From: Campylobacterota bacterium
Lineage (GTDB): Bacteria; Campylobacterota; Campylobacteria; Campylobacterales; Sulfurovaceae
Direction of reading: 5' to 3'
DNA: 6,488 nt
Assembly (NCBI GenBank): GCA_022600655.1
Contig: JAHZJZ010000103.1
Location: 1 to 6,488 of the forward strand
In this document: one piece after another, positions 1 to 4,990 of the stretch
Layout of the letters: every line of letters starts with the position of its first letter
How positions within the stretch are numbered: the stretch's first letter is position 1
Notes under the pieces: generated by a model
What the model saw: only the letters and a program-made list of their open reading frames with translations
Told to the model about the DNA's origin: nothing
Databases searched by the model: none
Position numbers and translations under genes: made by a program

Positions 1-1542
1 GTGTTTGCTGATATTGTTTATGATGTTTGGTGGTGTTCTTGCGGGATTAGTCCATATTTAATTATGCGGCTAGATGAATTCCCAGGCTTAGTTAAAGAAT
101 GGCATCCAACTAAGAACGGAGATTTGAATCCTGAAGATGTTACTCACGGAAGTAAAAAGAAAGTCTGGTGGTTATGCCCTAAAGGTCATAGCTATGATGC
201 AATGCCTAATTCTAGAACGTCTAGAAAAAGTGGATGCCCCTATTGTTCAGGATACAAAATTGGCACAGATAACAACTTGGAGTTCCTATATCCAGAAATA
301 GCGAAAGAGTGGCATCCAACTAAAAACAGTGAATTGACACCAAAGGATGTTGCACCAGCGACTAATAAGAAGTTTTGGTGGTTATGCCCTAGAGGACATA
401 GTTATTATTCAATTGTTTCAAATAGAACAAATAATAATGCTGCTTGTCCATATTGCTCGGGGAATAAAGTTGGAGATGACAATAATTTAGAGTTTGTTTA
501 TCCTGAAATCGCCAAAGAGTGGCATCCTACTAAGAATGGTAAATTAACACCAAGAGATATTACACCAAACTCAACGAAGAAGATTTGGTGGCTCTGTTCT
601 AATGGTCATAGTTACGACGCTAAATCCAATGTACGAGTATCAATGAAAACAAACTGCCCTTATTGCTCAGGGAGAAAAGTAGGTGATGATAATAATTTGT
701 TGGCAGTTTTTCCTGAAGTGGCCAAAGATTGGCATCCAGCCAAAAACGAAGGATTGACTCCCAAAGATGTTACATCTAAAAGCGACAAGAAAGTTTGGTG
801 GTTGTGCGCTAAAGGGCACACATACCAAGCAATTATAAAGAATAGGACTTTGGGAAATAACGGATGTCCTTTTTGTTCTAATCAATCATCAGAACCAGAA
901 ATTAGAATTTTGTCTGAATTAAAACGGATTTTTAATGAGATAAATAGTCGTCACAAAATCGATGGTGTAGAAATTGATGTTTTCATACCAAGATATAACA
1001 TTGGCGTCGAATATGACGGTAAGTTTTGGCATAAAGAAAAAGAAACTAAAGATAAGCAAAAAAATCAACTTGTTTCATCTAAAGGCGTTAATTTAATTAG
1101 AGTCAGAGAAAGGCCGCTTAAGCCACTTTCGGATAGTGATATTTTGGTTGGTTCATCATTAGATAAAAATGACATTAATAAAATTGTAAAAAAAATACAT
1201 CCTCTAGTAAGCGAGGAAGATCAAGGAAAGATGGATGGATATTTGACTCAAAAATCCTTTGTTAATGAAGACTTATTCAAGAAGTATAGAAGTTATTTCC
1301 CTTCACCATTTCCTGAGAAATCATTGCTTGTAACTCACTCAGGGCTAAGTGAAGAGTGGGACTATGATAAAAATTACCCTTTACGACCAGAAAATTTCAC
1401 ATATGGAAGTGGGCGAAATATTTGGTGGTTATGTCCAAAAGGCCATAGTTATGAAAGAAAAATTAATACAAGAACAAGTCACGGTACAGGCTGTCCTTAC
1501 TGCTCAGGTAGGAAAAGTCTCAATCTTAATCTATTTGATTAA
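1..1542 (+). CDS. Multi-zinc-ribbon (DUF4379-type) protein with Vsr-like nuclease domain
   Basis: This is probably a DNA-binding nuclease, but its substrate is unknown. Four near-identical modules each read EWHPTKN, then WWLC-x2-GH, then CP-[YF]-CS. EWHPTKN falls at residues 33, 103, 173 and 243; the first zinc Cys at 59, 129, 199 and 269; the CxxC pairs at 79/82, 149/152, 219/222 and 289/292. The period is therefore exactly 70 residues. This is the pattern of the 'probable zinc-ribbon' family (DUF4379, PF14311). Residues about 298-372 resemble Vsr/DUF559-type PD-(D/E)xK nucleases: EPEIRIL, then EIDVFIP (D326), VEYDG (E337, D339), H344 and a final LIRVRE strand. A fifth ribbon lies at 451-503. 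The GTG at base 1 sits on the window edge, so the true start may be upstream; ATG at 64 (residue 22) is an alternative, with no clear ribosome site. Such proteins often lie in accessory DNA. The domain calls are firm, the cellular role is not. Confidence 0.85.
   Translation: MFADIVYDVWWCSCGISPYLIMRLDEFPGLVKEWHPTKNGDLNPEDVTHGSKKKVWWLCPKGHSYDAMPNSRTSRKSGCPYCSGYKIGTDNNLEFLYPEIAKEWHPTKNSELTPKDVAPATNKKFWWLCPRGHSYYSIVSNRTNNNAACPYCSGNKVGDDNNLEFVYPEIAKEWHPTKNGKLTPRDITPNSTKKIWWLCSNGHSYDAKSNVRVSMKTNCPYCSGRKVGDDNNLLAVFPEVAKDWHPAKNEGLTPKDVTSKSDKKVWWLCAKGHTYQAIIKNRTLGNNGCPFCSNQSSEPEIRILSELKRIFNEINSRHKIDGVEIDVFIPRYNIGVEYDGKFWHKEKETKDKQKNQLVSSKGVNLIRVRERPLKPLSDSDILVGSSLDKNDINKIVKKIHPLVSEEDQGKMDGYLTQKSFVNEDLFKKYRSYFPSPFPEKSLLVTHSGLSEEWDYDKNYPLRPENFTYGSGRNIWWLCPKGHSYERKINTRTSHGTGCPYCSGRKSLNLNLFD
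67..888 (+). repeat. Four tandem 210-bp coding repeats (zinc-ribbon modules)
   Basis: The first four zinc-ribbon modules of the left-hand gene are head-to-tail copies with a period of exactly 210 bp. The EWHPTKN-encoding stretch recurs at about 97, 307, 517 and 727. The first zinc-ligand cysteine codon recurs at the same spacing. Synonymous divergence between copies shows the duplications are not recent, yet no indel has entered any of the four. Confidence 0.8.
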
Positions 1543-1545
1543 TTC

Positions 1546-1593
1546 AAAATTAAGGTGACACAATACTTAATTAGAGCGCCAATCTTTAATTTT
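1546..1593. terminator. Possible weak bidirectional terminator between convergent genes
   Basis: AAAATTAA (1546-1553) is an inverted repeat of TTAATTTT (1586-1593), and the second arm runs into six T's on the plus strand. It lies between the convergent zinc-ribbon gene and relE, where a shared terminator is expected. The stem is only A-T and the loop is about 32 nt, so the call is weak. Confidence 0.25.
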
Positions 1594-1873
1594 TTCGTTT
1601 ATCTAGTGAATAATAAATTTCGTTATTTTCTCTTTTACCAACCACAATAACAAAGATAACGAGTCGATTATCAAGCACTCGATATGCGAGTCTAAATCCT
1701 GCTGATCTGAGTTTTATTTTGTAAACTTTTTGATGGCCTTTCAGTTTGTCTTTTGCTACTTTTGGAGATTTGAGTCGGTCTTGTAGTTTTTTCTTAAATT
1801 GTTGTCTGATTGTGCTGTCAAGCTTGCTCCATTCTTTTAGAGCTTTTGGATGAAACTCTAATTTATAGGTCAT
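1586..1873 (-). CDS. relE: RelE-family mRNA-interferase toxin
   Basis: This is the toxin of a type II toxin-antitoxin pair. RelE proteins enter the ribosomal A site and cleave the mRNA there. The 95 residues match E. coli RelE along the full length: ALKEWSKLDSTIRQQFKKKL near the N-terminus, YKIKLRSAGFRLAYRV in the centre and VVGKRENNEIY near the end. All five residues considered catalytic in E. coli RelE are present at the same numbers: K52, K54, R61, R81 and Y87. The start overlaps the 3' end of the antitoxin frame by 11 nt, the usual translationally coupled arrangement. The toxin reads intact although its antitoxin gene is frameshifted. Either the locus is tolerated because expression fails with the broken upstream frame, or another antitoxin covers it. 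The family call is very secure; whether it is active is unknown. Confidence 0.95.
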   Translation of the reverse strand: MTYKLEFHPKALKEWSKLDSTIRQQFKKKLQDRLKSPKVAKDKLKGHQKVYKIKLRSAGFRLAYRVLDNRLVIFVIVVGKRENNEIYYSLDKRKN

Positions 1874-2103
1874 TAATATCTACTGAGATTGGATCTGCAT
1901 GATCATCAAGCCTTTTGCTGACTTCATTGGCGAGTAGATAATCATCTGCAGCGTCTAGTAGATCGGCATACTTCTTTGCAGAAATAAGATAAGCACTTGG
2001 GGTGTTGTGATTAAGTTCACCCTTGGCTTGATTTAGTAGCTTGGTAGGGGGATGCCTTTAGCTCGCTTATGCTGGCTGTGTGTTTCGCTAAAATTTGTTC
2101 CAT
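1863..2103 (-). pseudogene. Frameshifted Phd/YefM-type antitoxin, partner of RelE
   Basis: From ATG at 2103 the frame reads MEQILAKHTASISELKASP and then goes wrong, stopping at TGA 2019-2017 after 28 residues. Removing one G from the five-G run at 2047-2051 restores a 79-residue antitoxin continuing TKLLNQAKGELNHNTPSAYL and ending SVDINDL, with TAA at 1865-1863 inside the toxin start. The N-terminal SISELK block and the LNHNTPSAYLI block are typical of Phd/YefM antitoxins. From memory, relatives carry about four more residues (of the type xVAI) between KGE and LNHN, so a second, in-frame 12-bp deletion is likely. Two independent lesions would make decay more probable than a sequencing error, though a homopolymer miscall cannot be excluded for the first. 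No Shine-Dalgarno is visible before the ATG. Confidence 0.85.
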
Positions 2104-2145
2104 AATGTTATAATAAGTGCTTAATTAGGTACTTGTTATAACATT
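2104..2145 (-). promoter_or_regulatory. 42-bp palindromic operator/promoter of the toxin-antitoxin locus
   Basis: The 42 bp directly before the antitoxin ATG form a nearly perfect palindrome. The outer arms AATGTTATAA and TTATAACATT match exactly, the centre is TAATTA, and 36 of 42 positions agree with the reverse complement. Type II antitoxins and their toxin complexes usually repress their own promoter through such palindromes, so this is the expected autoregulatory operator. A -10-like TATAAC lies in the arm nearest the gene, which would place the transcript start almost at the ATG, perhaps giving a leaderless message. The operator remains intact although the antitoxin gene is broken. Confidence 0.65.
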
Positions 2146-2149
2146 GAAT

Positions 2150-2166
2150 TTGGTGGAGATGGCGGG
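2150..2166. repeat. Distal attachment-site repeat (copy of the ssrA 3' end)
   Basis: TTGGTGGAGATGGCGGG here is identical to 6347-6363 and corresponds to the complement of the tmRNA acceptor end and CCA. After one mismatch (A here, G at ssrA) two further bases agree. No other tmRNA sequence is present here, so this is a recombination footprint rather than a second gene. Confidence 0.9.
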
Positions 2167-2223
2167 AATTAAATTAAATCTTTAAACCTTTTTTATAAAG
2201 GTATTTTGTTTTATTTTAAATAA

Positions 2224-2247
2224 AATCTACTCACAAATCTACTCACA
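2224..2247 (+). repeat. Putative integrase arm-type sites, left end
   Basis: AATCTACTCACA occurs twice in tandem (2224-2235 and 2236-2247), 58 bp inside the distal attachment repeat. The exact 12-mer occurs once more, inverted, at 6175-6186 across the integrase start, and shortened copies lie nearby. Identical short repeats confined to the two ends of an integrase element are what arm-binding sites of a tyrosine recombinase look like. Confidence 0.6.
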
Positions 2248-2305
2248 ATTAAATAGTTATCTGATAATAATTAACAGTTAAATAGCGTTGTTATTTGATT
2301 GACTA

Positions 2306-2341
2306 CCCCTTTGATATTTATATTGAATTATATCAGGGGGG
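2306..2341. other. G-rich hairpin in the 2167-2419 non-coding end of the element
   Basis: CCCCTTTGATAT (2306-2317) can pair with ATATCAGGGGGG (2330-2341) through 12 pairs, two of them G-T, around a 12-nt loop. The right arm belongs to a run of eight G's (2336-2343), out of place in such AT-rich DNA. Neither strand has a T-tract after the stem, so it is not a standard terminator. The rest of this gap is AT-rich, holds the arm sites and shows no gene. Confidence 0.5.
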
Positions 2342-2419
2342 GGAGGCTCAGATAGAGATATAAATATATTGATTAACAACCGTATTTATATAAAAGACTA
2401 TTTCAACAACGCTTAAGCG

Positions 2420-2920
2420 TTAGTAGCAAGAGACCCGACCTGTTAAAACAGATGTTGTACAAGTTTTAAAGGTGGATTGAGGTTGTTGCTGGTTGTTAAT
2501 TAACAATCCTGAGTTCCATCCATCAGTAAAAGCTTTGCTTGCCTGAGCCTGTTCTTCTCCTCTATTCTGCCTGGAAGCCAATATATGGTCATTAATATCT
2601 TTGAAAGATTTACTTGTACAATCGATAAAATCTTTAGTATCTTTCTTGTAACCAAATTCAAGGCATTGTCTTTTTGCTAGTTCAACAATATCACAGCTAT
2701 TTTCATTATAAATGCCACGCTTCTCAAGCTCTGTTTCGATTGTTTTATTCTCTTCTTCATCGTCAATCCAGTCTGGGTATATTTGATGAGGTCTATATCG
2801 CAAAGTACATAATTCCCAGGTGTTATATGATTTGGCGGTATTCTTTGTTACCACTTCCATACAACCTCCAAAGGTTAGAGTGATGAATATTAATAGTGAG
2901 TATGTTAGTAGATTTCTCAT
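2420..2920 (-). CDS. Predicted lipoprotein of unknown function
   Basis: The 166-residue product begins MRNLLTYSLLIFITLTFGGC: a short positive N-terminus, a hydrophobic stretch and a lipobox ending at Cys20. It should therefore be cleaved before Cys20 and lipid-anchored in the envelope. The mature part is polar, with an acidic patch DDEEEN at 53-58, a likely helix around 58-90 and cysteines at 38, 76, 86 and 101. The C-terminus has a pair at 154 and 165 in a TCTTSVLTGRVSC context, reminiscent of the Cys-bounded tails of small phage lipoproteins. It is transcribed away from alpA and is the last gene before the distal attachment site. No family is recognised with certainty. In a small mobile element a surface lipoprotein could act in superinfection exclusion, but that is inference. 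No clear ribosome-binding site precedes the ATG. Confidence 0.8.
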   Translation of the reverse strand: MRNLLTYSLLIFITLTFGGCMEVVTKNTAKSYNTWELCTLRYRPHQIYPDWIDDEEENKTIETELEKRGIYNENSCDIVELAKRQCLEFGYKKDTKDFIDCTSKSFKDINDHILASRQNRGEEQAQASKAFTDGWNSGLLINNQQQPQSTFKTCTTSVLTGRVSCY

Positions 2921-2946
2921 AATAGATAAGGTGCCAATTTAACCTT

Positions 2947-2974
2947 ATTATAGCAAGGTATGATTTGGCATAAA
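2947..2974 (-). promoter_or_regulatory. Promoter of the lipoprotein gene
   Basis: On the minus strand a consensus -10 TATAAT (2952-2947) is preceded by TGC, making an extended -10. A weak -35 (TTTATG, 2974-2969) lies 16 bp upstream. Transcription would start about 20 bp before the lipoprotein ATG at 2920. Confidence 0.55.
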
Positions 2975-3016
2975 GTGATTTAAGTTGTGTTGAGAGTTCT
3001 ATACATCTTAATACTA

Positions 3017-3060
3017 TGGTATGATGTTCATCAAATTGCCATAACTTGTTGTTTTATAAT
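3017..3060 (+). promoter_or_regulatory. Candidate promoter region for the alpA operon
   Basis: Two -10-like elements face alpA: TGGTATGAT (3017-3025, extended -10 form) and a perfect TATAAT (3055-3060). The second has no good -35 at normal spacing; TTGCCA at 3036-3041 is only 13 bp away. TATGG (3016-3020) and CCATA (3039-3043) are inverted around them and could flank an operator. From the second box the message would have a structured leader of roughly 140 nt. Confidence 0.35.
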
Positions 3061-3074
3061 CAAAAATCGGCATA

Positions 3075-3198
3075 CATCAGGACCTGATGCCTACTAGATA
3101 ATCTTCAATTGAAGACCTGCTAGTCAAGCAGATAATCCTCCAAGAGAATATAACGTTGACTTGTAAAGTCAGTTATTTGAACGTCTTTACTTTGGAGG
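3075..3198 (+). promoter_or_regulatory. Structured leader with possible anti-Shine-Dalgarno pairing before alpA
   Basis: Several inverted repeats follow one another. CATCAGG-A-CCTGATG lies at 3075-3089. TCTTCAATTGAAGA lies at 3102-3115, flanked by ACTAG (3093-3097) and CTAGT (3120-3124). CTGCT-agtca-AGCAG lies at 3117-3131 and TGACTT-gta-AAGTCA at 3157-3171. CCTCCAAG (3137-3144) can pair with TTTGGAGG (3191-3198), which contains the alpA ribosome-binding site. AGATAATC is repeated at 3096 and 3130. The region may be a regulatory RNA leader, protein-binding DNA, or part of a replication origin for the HUH protein; sequence alone does not choose. Confidence 0.45.
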
Positions 3199-3205
3199 TA
3201 TTCTA

Positions 3206-3406
3206 ATGAATAACCAAATAATAAAATTACCAGATGTGGTAAAGCTAAGCTCTTTAAGCTCGGCATCAATCTATCGCCTTATCAAAAAAGGTGAGTTTCC
3301 AAAACAAATCAAACTATCAGAGAGAAGCTCTGGCTGGTTGCTGAGCGAAGTTGAGCAGTGGCTTGATAGTAAAGTTAGTGCTAGGGAGGTGAACAATGAA
3401 GCATAA
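3206..3406 (+). CDS. alpA: AlpA-family DNA-binding regulator (likely excisionase/activator)
   Basis: The 66-residue protein is a compact MerR-like winged-helix domain of the AlpA type. The helix-turn-helix covers roughly residues 8-30 (VVKLSSLSSASIYRLIKKGEF), followed by the family-typical FPKQIKLSERSSGWLLSEVEQWL to residue 53. AlpA of E. coli prophage CP4-57 activates its integrase gene and promotes excision; related proteins act as excisionases or regulators in many satellites and islands. Here it is the first gene of the plus-strand operon and a good candidate to bind the integrase promoter and end regions. The start is fixed by GGAGG at 3194-3198, seven bases before the ATG. That site may be sequestered by an upstream CCTCCAA. 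The last 11 nt overlap the next gene, so the two are probably translationally coupled. Confidence 0.9.
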   Translation: MNNQIIKLPDVVKLSSLSSASIYRLIKKGEFPKQIKLSERSSGWLLSEVEQWLDSKVSAREVNNEA

Positions 3407-3692
3407 CCTCAATAACAGATTCACTTTATCTAGTGATAAGTACAACTGGATATTGCTTGATGAACAAGAAGGCAAGAAAGTCAAAAGAAGTTACTTTCCA
3501 AACATCAAACAACTTAGTCGGTTTATGGGGGAACTAGTAGCAAAAGAATCTCAAGGTAAGGCTAAGGTCGATTTAGGAGATATTCGCACTATAACCCCCT
3601 CGTATTCTTCTGTAATTGACAAGATAGTGGAACGATTAGAGGCTTACATAGACACGATAGTTCAAGATGAGAAAAGCAGGTGTCGCAAATAA
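3396..3692 (+). CDS. Small protein of unknown function in the alpA-rep operon
   Basis: The 98-residue product overlaps alpA by 11 nt and has a strong ribosome site, GGGAGGTGA (3384-3392), six bases after GGAGG. This makes it a real operon member. The N-terminal half has KYNWILLDEQEG (15-26), then KRSYFPNIKQLSRFMGELV (30-48), an aromatic beta-hairpin-plus-helix look common to small accessory proteins of phages and plasmids. The C-terminal half (72-92) is probably an amphipathic helix and the last residues are basic (KSRCRK). There is no signal peptide or membrane segment. I do not recognise a named family. Its place between the regulator and the replication-type gene suggests a role in replication or its control, but that is only context. 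Confidence 0.75.
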   Translation: MKHNLNNRFTLSSDKYNWILLDEQEGKKVKRSYFPNIKQLSRFMGELVAKESQGKAKVDLGDIRTITPSYSSVIDKIVERLEAYIDTIVQDEKSRCRK

Positions 3693-3704
3693 TACCACAC
3701 GGTT

Positions 3705-3733
3705 TTGACACACCGATATTCATACACTGATGA
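3705..3733 (+). promoter_or_regulatory. Perfect -35 box, possible separate promoter for the HUH gene
   Basis: TTGACA at 3705-3710 is a consensus -35 in the 142-bp gap before the HUH gene, but 17 bp on the sequence is TGATGA, a poor -10. The motif also lies inside a small inverted repeat, CGGT/ACCG (3700-3715). It may be an internal promoter or coincidence. The gap otherwise shows only a 10-bp palindrome, ATCTATAGAT, at 3811-3820. Confidence 0.2.
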
Positions 3734-3834
3734 CTAATCAAAGTCTTGGTACAACAACTTCTGCAGCTTTGGCAACCCACCCCAAAACAAGCGGTATTTT
3801 CTTATATCTAATCTATAGATACATAAGGAGTTAA

Positions 3835-4443
3835 ATGACTAAAGATAAACAAGATAGAAAGACTAAGTACTTTAAAGATTACTTGGCACTAGACAATGAA
3901 CAGCTTAAGATTAATGCTGGAGTAGGCAAGGGTGTTTACCTAGAGATTCTAACCAGAATCATCAACCAACTAGGCATAGCTTACTCAATTCACAAGAGAC
4001 TCTTAGTGCTTAGGTTTGACCTGCACCTAAACCATTACACATCTAACAATGAAGTAATCTCTAAGTTTCTTAAGAGGACTAAGCAATGGATAAGTCGTAA
4101 TTACAATATTAAAGACATTGGTTATGCCTGGGTGAGGGAAATAGAAAGAGCTAAGACCCAACACTATCACCTTGTACTGTTTCTTGATGGTGATAAGATT
4201 AGATATCCTAACAAGCTAACTAAACACATTAAAGAAACCTGGTCAGATAATGGCTATATGCCTACGATTAAGAACCCGTACTACTTTATAGATAAACATA
4301 ACCATAAAGAAATGAGAGCTGAAGCCATTAATAGAATATCTTACCTAGCTAAGACTAGAGGTAAGAGATATAGAGACCCTCAGACCAAGGATTATGGAGC
4401 TAGTAGATTGAAGACTAGAGTCATAAATGAATATAAGTTCTAA
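3835..4443 (+). CDS. YagK/YfjJ / inovirus Gp2-type HUH protein, probable replication initiator
   Basis: The 202-residue protein has the arrangement of HUH replication proteins of the YagK/YfjJ C-terminal/inovirus Gp2 type. A first hydrophobic strand, RLLVLRFDLHL, lies at 55-65. The metal-binding HUH-like motif is QHYHLVLFLDG with H110 and H112. A candidate nicking tyrosine is Y170 in INRISYLAKT. A basic C-terminus follows. Such enzymes nick one strand at the origin, become covalently attached through the tyrosine, and start rolling-circle replication. Homologues occur in E. coli prophages CP4-6 (yagK) and CP4-57 (yfjJ), beside AlpA-like regulators. A good ribosome site, AAGGAG (3825-3830), precedes the ATG by four bases. 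The stop overlaps the convergent GIY-YIG gene by 4 nt. Family assignment is good; the claim that it replicates this element is inference. Confidence 0.85.
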   Translation: MTKDKQDRKTKYFKDYLALDNEQLKINAGVGKGVYLEILTRIINQLGIAYSIHKRLLVLRFDLHLNHYTSNNEVISKFLKRTKQWISRNYNIKDIGYAWVREIERAKTQHYHLVLFLDGDKIRYPNKLTKHIKETWSDNGYMPTIKNPYYFIDKHNHKEMRAEAINRISYLAKTRGKRYRDPQTKDYGASRLKTRVINEYKF

Positions 4444-4970
4444 CTACGCCTTTTATTGACTTTTTGCCAAGGTGGTGATGGGTTGTTGTTTGCTTCTATT
4501 GCTTGTTTTTCCAGATTTTCTAAATCAAATGCGGTGCAATTTTTATCTTGGTCTGAAAACACTCTTGCAATGTGTATGACTTTAGGCTCTCTGCCCATAC
4601 TTTTTAATTTACTTGGAATTGAGGTATTAAAAATTGGTGCAAGTTTTCTAATTGCAGTGCTTTCTAATTCATTGAATGGGTAAGGTTCAACATCATCTAT
4701 AACTGGTGCAAGCCCAATAGACCAAGGTAAATTAATATCGTCTATTTGATGGTAAATCTTCGCTAGGGATTCAATTGACCTGTTAGGGATATTGACACTT
4801 TGTCCAATGTAGACAATCCTATTACCGCAACCGATAAAATAAATACCCTGAACACCCCCAAAACCAGCATCTTTCTCAAGCCGCCCTTTAAACATATTTT
4901 CAATATCTTGATGTTTTGTGCGCTCCCCCCAAGAATACCTTTCCCATAAGTTGAATAAGTTTCTATTCAT
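4440..4970 (-). CDS. GIY-YIG domain protein (nuclease-like)
   Basis: This is a 176-residue protein with a recognisable GIY-YIG core. GIY lies at 42-44 (QGIYFIG), YIG at 54-56 (RIVYIGQS), the conserved Arg at 64 (NIPNR), and a probable metal-binding Glu at 103 in ELESTAIRKLAPIFNTS, with the family's P and N at 112 and 115. All positions needed for catalysis appear present, so it is probably an active endonuclease. The 40-residue N-terminal extension and the tail (130-176), which ends in basic residues, have no recognised domain. It starts 20 bp after the integrase stop, with GAGGG (4978-4974) a very short distance before the ATG, so it is probably co-transcribed with the integrase. Its 3' end overlaps the HUH gene convergently by 4 nt. 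Possible roles are defence against other phages, homing-like activity, or replication processing. Confidence 0.85.
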   Translation of the reverse strand: MNRNLFNLWERYSWGERTKHQDIENMFKGRLEKDAGFGGVQGIYFIGCGNRIVYIGQSVNIPNRSIESLAKIYHQIDDINLPWSIGLAPVIDDVEPYPFNELESTAIRKLAPIFNTSIPSKLKSMGREPKVIHIARVFSDQDKNCTAFDLENLEKQAIEANNNPSPPWQKVNKRRS

Positions 4971-4990
4971 AATCCCTCAAATCAGTAGTT

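Noticed and set aside
67..888. Regular repeats at the left considered as a CRISPR array
   Set aside because: The 210-bp period encodes homologous protein modules in one open frame and lacks short identical repeats with unique spacers.
2408..2421. Perfect 14-bp palindrome AACGCTTAAGCGTT at the lipoprotein stop codon, considered as a terminator
   Set aside because: It has no loop and no T-tract on the minus strand (GTTGAAATAG follows), so it cannot be supported as an intrinsic terminator. It may be a protein site or chance.
3589..3780. Cysteine-rich open frame on the minus strand across the end of the 98-residue gene
   Set aside because: There is no ribosome site, it overlaps a well-supported operon gene, and the cysteine richness appears to be a by-product of the opposite strand.
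4456..4683. Open frame on the plus strand opposite the GIY-YIG gene
   Set aside because: It is antisense to a gene with clear motifs, has no ribosome site and resembles no family.
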